NCBI GenBank assembly: GCA_030592525.1
Contig: JAUVIW010000062.1
Span: 1-5,847 of the forward strand
DNA length: 5,847 nt
DNA from: an archaeon
GTDB lineage: Archaea; B1Sed10-29; WALL01
Direction: 5' to 3'
The notes below the pieces were generated by a model. It was not told the DNA's origin. It did no database searches and saw nothing but the letters and a program-made list of their open reading frames with translations. Positions 1 through 3,843 of the stretch are shown here, one piece after another. Position 1 is the stretch's first letter. Each line of letters begins with the position of its first letter. Both the position numbers and the translations under genes were made by a program.

Positions 1-119
1 AAAAAACTGCACCCATACCAAAAGAACTCTTTCAGCCTGACAAGCCATGGTATGACAACCGCTGGCCCATCTACGAAATAGACGAATACAAAAAGCGAAA
101 AGCAAAAGAGGTGAACTGA
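1..119 (+). CDS. 3' end of an unidentified protein (partial)
   Basis: An open frame runs in from the left edge (first whole codon at 3) and stops at TGA 117-119. It gives 38 residues, from KTAPIPKELF to KKRKAKEVN. The tail is rich in Pro, Trp, Tyr and charged residues (PWYDNRWPIYEIDEY is inside it) and ends in a Lys/Arg/Glu segment, so it is a hydrophilic C-terminus with no membrane segment. No family can be recognised from so little. It is taken as real because the next gene starts only 3 nt after its stop, and that gene's Shine-Dalgarno sequence lies inside its last codons. This is the usual arrangement within an operon. Confidence 0.6.
   Translation, partial: KTAPIPKELFQPDKPWYDNRWPIYEIDEYKKRKAKEVN
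108..114 (+). promoter_or_regulatory. Strong Shine-Dalgarno site for the gene at 123
   Basis: GAGGTGA matches the anti-Shine-Dalgarno end of 16S rRNA over seven bases and lies 8 nt before the ATG at 123. It overlaps the last sense codons of the upstream gene. It supports this ATG as the start and marks the gene as internal to an operon, unlike the promoter-proximal genes of the window, which seem leaderless. Confidence 0.85.
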
Positions 120-122
120 AAA

Positions 123-503
123 ATGGATACAAAATACTTTATCGTCATCGGAATAGTGATTATCGGGCTGCTGGCAGTGCTAATGCTGCCCATGGGCAGC
201 GAGGCCGCAGAACCAGAGGCAGCACCACCCACAGTGATTGACTGCGGGAGCGACATGCTCTGCTTCATGAACGCAGGCAAAAACTGCACGCCCGCGAAAG
301 TGCTGACTGACACTGAGGGCAACAAAGGCCAAATGGAAATACTCGGCAAGCAAGGAAACAACTGCTCACTAAAGCTCACCATCCTCGCCGTAGACACCAC
401 AGCCACAGAGTTCCAGGCATACACACAGGAAATAAAGGACTCCGCCAAGCAATGGGTGGGGCTGTCCATGACGTGCAACTACCCGATGGGCGCAACAGAA
501 TAA
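123..503 (+). CDS. Small membrane-anchored, Cys-rich extracytoplasmic protein of unknown function
   Basis: The product has 126 residues. Residues 6-24 form one hydrophobic segment (FIVIGIVIIGLLAVLMLPM) with a short polar N-terminus, read as an uncleaved signal anchor or signal peptide. There is no lipobox Cys and no class III (pilin) cleavage site. An Ala/Glu/Pro linker (about 26-37) leads to a small outer domain with Cys at 41, 47, 55, 81 and 118. The stretch DCGSDMLCF followed by NAGKNCTPAKV is, from memory, typical of a recurring uncharacterised family in DPANN-like archaea; that resemblance needs a search. The cysteines probably form disulfides outside the cell. The start is fixed by the Shine-Dalgarno site at 108-114. 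The gene is 3 nt downstream of the previous one and probably co-transcribed with it. Its last 25 nt overlap the end of the convergent gene on the minus strand. The function is unknown. Confidence 0.82.
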   Translation: MDTKYFIVIGIVIIGLLAVLMLPMGSEAAEPEAAPPTVIDCGSDMLCFMNAGKNCTPAKVLTDTEGNKGQMEILGKQGNNCSLKLTILAVDTTATEFQAYTQEIKDSAKQWVGLSMTCNYPMGATE

Positions 504-988
504 TCACAAAACCCCCTCGGCGCACTCGACCCATGCACAGGCACACTCAAAGCAGCGGAGTCAGTAGTGCCGGAGACAGTGAGGGAACGTTCAGTGACCT
601 CCTCGGCAATTGGATTGAGTTCCAAGGAAACGGAATCATCCCAAGAAACTACTTCAAAGACATTGGAAAAATCATAAGTGGAAGCCGTGTCGGAATAAAA
701 CAAGCTTGAGGACGAGGAATCAGCTGTAGGAGACAAAATACCCTCAAGCAGGATGTAATCATCACCAACAACAACCAAGCCATCAGGAACGTTGACAGCA
801 CCAACAGTCACATTGAAAGCAGGTGAGCCAATGCCCGGCAGCTTCAACCGAAACACAATCTCCTTCTGTTCACCAGCAGAAAAAGAGACAGATGACTGCA
901 ACGGAATAACCCCAAAATTATCCAACGTCAAAGCGCTCGCTGCGAAAGCAGAAGACAACAACAAGCACAGGAAGAACAAACGGCACAT
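479..988 (-). CDS. Secreted protein with Sec signal peptide, probable beta-rich outer domain, unknown function
   Basis: The product has 169 residues. Residues 1-19 (MCRLFFLCLLLSSAFAASA) are a clear Sec-type signal peptide with an A-x-A cleavage site before LTLDNF. There is no lipobox and no C-terminal membrane helix. The mature part is acidic, rich in Ser/Val/Leu, and reads as alternating beta strands (SVSFSAGEQKEIVFRLKL and so on), like an Ig-like surface domain, but no named family is recognised. It has a five-Ser run near residues 92-96 and one Cys close to the C-terminus. The ATG at 988 lies 31 nt after the first T of a good box A, so the message is probably leaderless. The final 25 nt overlap the convergent gene at 123-503. 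The protein stops without an anchor, so it is either released, held by partners, or C-terminally shortened. The signal peptide and the promoter together make the gene credible. Confidence 0.72.
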   Translation of the reverse strand: MCRLFFLCLLLSSAFAASALTLDNFGVIPLQSSVSFSAGEQKEIVFRLKLPGIGSPAFNVTVGAVNVPDGLVVVGDDYILLEGILSPTADSSSSSLFYSDTASTYDFSNVFEVVSWDDSVSLELNPIAEEVTERSLTVSGTTDSAALSVPVHGSSAPRGFCDYSVAPIG

Positions 989-1010
989 CGCAACGTAAAA
1001 CGCGGAGCCG

Positions 1011-1028
1011 CTATTTAAAGGTTTGAGG
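1011..1028 (-). promoter_or_regulatory. Archaeal promoter (BRE/TATA) for the secreted-protein gene ending at 479
   Basis: Read on the minus strand this is CCTCAAACCTTTAAATAG. TTTAAATA is a good archaeal box A, and the CAAA just upstream could serve as the TFB recognition element. The first T of the box (1019) is 31 nt before the ATG at 988, so transcription would start at or within a few bases of the start codon. The same extended sequence occurs before the lipoprotein gene at 1655. Confidence 0.75.
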
Positions 1029-1058
1029 ATTCTAAGCTTTTTTACAACGCCATCAATA

Positions 1059-1577
1059 TCAGAGCATTTCCAGTGCCTTGGGCACCAAAACAGCTTCGAG
1101 GGCCTCTGCTTTTTCCCGCAGGGAATCCACTGTCTCCCCCTTGGCTATCTCGAAGGAGCCTTGGAGCAGGATTCGGCCGGTGTCAACGCCCTCGTCCACG
1201 AGGTGCACTGTGCACCCCGATTGCTTGAGGCCTGATTTTAGGACATCAATGAGCGTCTGCTCGTAAGCGGTGCCGGAGAACTCCGGCAGCAAGGATGGGT
1301 GCGTGCTTATGATGCGCCCTGGAAACGCCTTGATGAATTCTGGGCTGAGCACGCGCGTATACGCCCTCAGGACAATGGTGTCAGCGCCGTGCTTTTGCAT
1401 GGCTGCCAGGGCCCCTGCCTCGCTGGCCACTGTGGCGGCGGGGATGCCATGCCTCTCCGCAAGGCCCGGGAGGCCGCAGTCCGTATTGGCCACGACTACT
1501 GCCATATCGCCCTTAAACCGCCTTATCAGCTGTTCCATCGGCTTTCCGCTGCCTGAGCCAAGTATGCCTATCCGCAT
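1059..1577 (-). CDS. purN: PurN-type formyltransferase (phosphoribosylglycinamide formyltransferase family), divergent active site
   Basis: The product has 172 residues, against about 210 for E. coli PurN, whose enzyme transfers formyl from 10-formyltetrahydrofolate to GAR in purine synthesis. Family marks, in order: a Gly-rich N-terminal phosphate loop (GILGSGSGKP, residues 4-13), RVLSPEF (75-81), THPSLLPEFSG (92-102) and HLVDEGVDTGRILLQ (125-139). His93 and Asp132 align with catalytic His108 and Asp144 of E. coli. The position of catalytic Asn106 is Ser91 here, and the GNGSN loop is altered (G-S-G-K-P). The family is therefore secure, but its activity on GAR is not; another formyl transfer is possible. 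MetF-tRNA or sugar formyltransferases are less likely given the short single domain. The ATG at 1577 is chosen because translation from it begins directly with the first beta strand (MRIGIL). The neighbours are surface-protein genes, with no other purine gene in view. No terminator is seen downstream. Confidence 0.82.
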   Translation of the reverse strand: MRIGILGSGSGKPMEQLIRRFKGDMAVVVANTDCGLPGLAERHGIPAATVASEAGALAAMQKHGADTIVLRAYTRVLSPEFIKAFPGRIISTHPSLLPEFSGTAYEQTLIDVLKSGLKQSGCTVHLVDEGVDTGRILLQGSFEIAKGETVDSLREKAEALEAVLVPKALEML

Positions 1578-1590
1578 GCCATTGTTATGG

Positions 1591-1607
1591 CTCCTGGGGC
1601 TTTAATC
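1591..1607 (-). promoter_or_regulatory. Candidate start signals for purN: weak TATA-like GATTAAAG and a GGAG
   Basis: On the minus strand, GATTAAAG (1607-1600) puts a weak box A about 28 nt before the ATG at 1577, which would give a leaderless message. An alternative is the better CTTTTTAAAGG (1632-1622), which would give a leader of roughly 25 nt carrying GGAG (1594-1591), 13 nt before the ATG. The sequence does not decide between them. Confidence 0.4.
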
Positions 1608-1613
1608 CCCTCA

Positions 1614-1632
1614 CCTCAAAACCTTTAAAAAG
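1614..1632 (+). promoter_or_regulatory. Archaeal promoter (BRE/TATA) for the lipoprotein gene; may also fire toward purN
   Basis: CCTCAAAACCTTTAAAAAG holds a box A (TTTAAAAA from 1624) with an A-rich possible TFB element before it. The first T is 31 nt before the ATG at 1655, the same spacing as at the secreted-protein gene, which supports a leaderless start there. The complement of the box (CTTTTTAAAGG) is itself TATA-like, so the element could serve both divergent genes. Confidence 0.72.
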
Positions 1633-1654
1633 CCCTTTGCCCTTACCAGTAAGC

Positions 1655-2263
1655 ATGAGATTCCTAGTTCCCCTCATCCTAATCGCAGTGCTTTTGGCTG
1701 GCTGTGTGGGCCCCACGCCCGAAGAGCCGGCTTCTGAAGCTCCTGCTGAGCCCGCAACGCCTGCTGAGGCCCCTTCAACCCCTGTAACCCCTTCTGAGCC
1801 GGCTTCGGAGCCAGCTCCGGCGCCAAAAGAGCCTGTGCACGTGGTGCCCTCAAAGCCGGCGCCCGAGTGCGTGCTGAACAAGGATTGCGGCATGTTCGCC
1901 GGCTGCCTTGACGGCGCGTGCGTGAACATGGACAATGTGTTCATACAGACGCCTGACGCAGCCATAGAATCGGACATACCCAGCTGTTCACCGGGCATTC
2001 TGGTGGTTCGCGTGAACAACAAGGCGCTCAAGGGAAGGCCCCTGCCGATATCCATCATCATCAAGCAGGGTGGCGAGGTCATTGGCTCATATGACCAGGG
2101 CGAGTGGCAGGAAGGCAGTTCTATCAAGGATTACTCAGTGCCCATGACCAAGGAATTCACGGCTTTCGAGGACGTTGACGTCAATTTCAGGTTCAACTCG
2201 TTCAGGGACATGTGTGATTCAGCACCCGGGTGCACCATTAGGGATGGCGAGTATTACTGCTGA
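1655..2263 (+). CDS. Lipobox-containing surface lipoprotein with P/E/A/S/T-rich linker and Cys-rich domain
   Basis: The product has 202 residues. A short basic N-terminus and hydrophobic core lead to LLAGC, a classic lipobox, with Cys17 as the predicted lipidated residue. Residues 18-70 are a low-complexity linker of Pro, Glu, Ala, Ser and Thr, which probably spans the cell wall or S-layer and may be glycosylated. Then comes a four-Cys knot-like motif at 72, 78, 84 and 89 (CVLNKDC, CLDGACV), followed by a domain of about 110 residues that looks beta-rich (ILVVRVNN, ISIIIKQGG, VDVNFRFN). It carries Cys at 111, 187, 193 and the very last residue, 202. The eight non-lipid cysteines fit four disulfides. 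No specific function or ligand can be read. The ATG at 1655 is chosen over a TTG at 1637 because it gives a normal signal peptide and lies 31 nt after the box A. It is divergent from purN and is followed after 49 nt by another promoter and gene. Confidence 0.88.
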   Translation: MRFLVPLILIAVLLAGCVGPTPEEPASEAPAEPATPAEAPSTPVTPSEPASEPAPAPKEPVHVVPSKPAPECVLNKDCGMFAGCLDGACVNMDNVFIQTPDAAIESDIPSCSPGILVVRVNNKALKGRPLPISIIIKQGGEVIGSYDQGEWQEGSSIKDYSVPMTKEFTAFEDVDVNFRFNSFRDMCDSAPGCTIRDGEYYC

Positions 2264-2276
2264 GCCTCCCCTGAAT

Positions 2277-2288
2277 CCTTTATAAAGG
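2277..2288 (+). promoter_or_regulatory. Archaeal box A promoter for the gene at 2313
   Basis: CCTTTATAAAGG is a perfect 12-base palindrome with a strong TATA core (TTTATAAA from 2279), preceded by CCTGAAT, similar to the other promoters here. The first T is 34 nt before the ATG at 2313, so the transcript would have almost no leader. It fills most of the 49-nt gap between the lipoprotein gene and the next gene, so the latter need not depend on read-through. Confidence 0.75.
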
Positions 2289-2312
2289 CAGCTGCCGCAA
2301 TAATATATTGTA

Positions 2313-3824
2313 ATGGCGAAACCTGTCCTGAAAAAGGGGCTGATAAGGCCTATAAAGAAGCTGAAGAAAGCGATAAAGGCTTCGTTGCCGACAAAGGCCC
2401 GCCGGCACCTGCCGGCGCCCCCGGAGCCACTCAGGCCATACCTGCCTCCGCCGCCCAAGCTCAAGCGCCTCAAGCGCAGGATGAGTGTGCGCGAGTGGGT
2501 CATCACGTCCACCATGCGCAAGCGCGGCATCGCCGGCCGCCTCGAGGCCATTGCAATCCACAACCTTGGCACCCAGGACTACAATCACAAGGACATCAAG
2601 ATATTCAAGGAGCGCAAAATCGGGAAAAAGTCCATCGGCCCGTTCCACATTGAGATTCCCTTGGAGTCGCGCGGCTGGAAGCGCAAGGGCTTTGGCTGGG
2701 GCTCCCTGGTGCCATTGGTGGCATGGGAATTCGTCGCACCAACCGACCACACCATGAGGGTGTTGGCGAGAAAAATAAAGTCCGGGCGCAAGTACTACGA
2801 AAAGAAAAGGCAGAATAAGCTCCGCGAGCTCGCGGAAAAGCACAGGGACAAGCCCAAGGTCTTTGGCATTGACCGTGCCAAAGTATACAAAAACATGTAC
2901 CTGGCCAAGGAACATATGCTCGATATCATCGCCCCTCCGTTCGACGTAATCGCAACGGGCTCAATGCTCGTACCCGCTGTCGGCGCATTCGGGTTTGGTG
3001 CGCGCGCAGCCAAGGCCGGTGTAAAAAGTGCGAAGATAGGTAAGACAATTTTCGGCGTACGCAAGTCATTGAAGGCCGGAAAGGGCGCTGTCAAGGTTGT
3101 TAGGACAGCTGCTGAGGTTGAGGCGACAATTGACAGCTTTACAGACATGGGTAGCGCTGTTGGTGATGTTGTCAAGCACACTCCTGCAGGTGAAGAGCTG
3201 ATTGAGCTCGAAGAGGCGTTGCTGAACAAGGTGGACAAGGGCGTTGACCTGTTTGCATCGCCGTCAGACCAAGTAGCCGCTTCCAAGATGGGCCAGCGCA
3301 CTGAGGACTTTGCCGAGCAGAAGTACGCGCCAACTGAAAAGGGTGCTGATGTTGGTGAGTACGCCGAGGAGCCTGATTTCACGCCGGACAAGTACAATTA
3401 CTCTTACAAGGGCGCCCGCGAGGACGAGCTTGATGGCATGGTGCGCCAGCAGGAATTGAGCAGTGCCGTAAAAAAATACCAGGAAATGGATGTTGACCCA
3501 AAGTCTGAGTTAAAGTCATTACTTGAAAATGATACACCGTATACTGGTGAGCCATTGCCTGAGCTGAAAGTAATCCATGATTCCGGCTCACTGGAGTTCA
3601 TCTACACCAAGCCCAGGAAGAGCCGGGTGCCCATCGGCCCAGTTCTTGAGGAAGGCCACACGCTGGACGAGTTTCCCATCTACGAGAGCGTGAAAGAGGA
3701 TTTGTCACGCATGGGCCCAGCCTATGAGGAAGACAAAATCGAAATGCGCAAGAAAGCCATTTACCGCGGTGGAAAAGAAGAGCTAGCGCGGGTGCTGAAG
3801 AAGAAAAGGGAAGCAGGGGCGTAA
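2313..3824 (+). CDS. Orphan 503-residue protein: basic poly-Pro N-terminus, Gly/Ala hydrophobic centre, acidic C-terminal half
   Basis: No family is recognised. Residues 1-58 are extremely basic (19 Lys/Arg, one acidic residue), with Pro-rich stretches PAPPEPLRP and LPPPPKLKRLKRR. Residues about 60-145 look like a mixed folded part rich in aromatic residues (GWKRKGFGWG, VAWEFVAP). Residues 150-200 are a charged, probably helical stretch. Residues 203-230 (around FDVIATGSMLVPAVGAFGFG) are hydrophobic and Gly/Ala-rich, followed by an AAKAGVKSAKIGK type amphipathic repeat to about 262. From about 290 the chain is mainly acidic with low-complexity character, ending in a basic KKKRE tail. There is no signal peptide. 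The centre recalls membrane-active or pre-toxin segments, and the basic start suggests binding to nucleic acid or to anionic surfaces, but both are speculation. The ATG at 2313 follows a strong box A by 34 nt. The stop lies in the loop of a terminator hairpin. Confidence 0.85.
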   Translation: MAKPVLKKGLIRPIKKLKKAIKASLPTKARRHLPAPPEPLRPYLPPPPKLKRLKRRMSVREWVITSTMRKRGIAGRLEAIAIHNLGTQDYNHKDIKIFKERKIGKKSIGPFHIEIPLESRGWKRKGFGWGSLVPLVAWEFVAPTDHTMRVLARKIKSGRKYYEKKRQNKLRELAEKHRDKPKVFGIDRAKVYKNMYLAKEHMLDIIAPPFDVIATGSMLVPAVGAFGFGARAAKAGVKSAKIGKTIFGVRKSLKAGKGAVKVVRTAAEVEATIDSFTDMGSAVGDVVKHTPAGEELIELEEALLNKVDKGVDLFASPSDQVAASKMGQRTEDFAEQKYAPTEKGADVGEYAEEPDFTPDKYNYSYKGAREDELDGMVRQQELSSAVKKYQEMDVDPKSELKSLLENDTPYTGEPLPELKVIHDSGSLEFIYTKPRKSRVPIGPVLEEGHTLDEFPIYESVKEDLSRMGPAYEEDKIEMRKKAIYRGGKEELARVLKKKREAGA

Positions 3825-3843
3825 GCGCCCCTGGTGTTTTTTT
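3814..3843 (+). terminator. Hairpin plus T-run terminator between convergent genes; stop codon in the loop
   Basis: CAGGGGCG (3814-3821) and CGCCCCTG (3826-3833) form a perfect 8-bp GC-rich stem with the four-base loop TAAG. Three bases later comes a run of seven T (3837-3843). The TAA stop of the upstream gene is inside the loop. Read on the minus strand, the same stem follows the stop of the facing gene (3844) and is followed by a pyrimidine-rich stretch with TTTT, so it may serve both transcripts. Confidence 0.8.

Noticed and set aside
1270..1605. Long plus-strand open frames opposite purN
   Set aside because: They are antisense to a clearly recognisable PurN-family protein, have no promoter or ribosome site, and their translations look like composition artefacts.
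1014..1629. The inverted repeat flanking purN as ends of an insertion element
   Set aside because: Both copies are functional-looking TATA promoters at the correct distance from start codons, there is no transposase, and no target-site duplication was seen.
1637..1654. A TTG start giving six extra residues before the lipoprotein
   Set aside because: The ATG at 1655 gives a normal signal peptide and sits 31 nt from the box A; a start at 1637 would lie too close to the TATA element to be in the transcript.
1585..2127. Minus-strand open frame opposite the lipoprotein gene
   Set aside because: It arises from the GC-rich repetitive linker and gives a low-complexity Gly/Ala/Ser product with no start signals; the plus strand carries a convincing lipoprotein.
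2280..2915. Minus-strand open frame opposite the start of the 503-residue gene
   Set aside because: It covers the promoter palindrome and has no initiation signals; the plus frame is far longer and has a promoter and a terminator.
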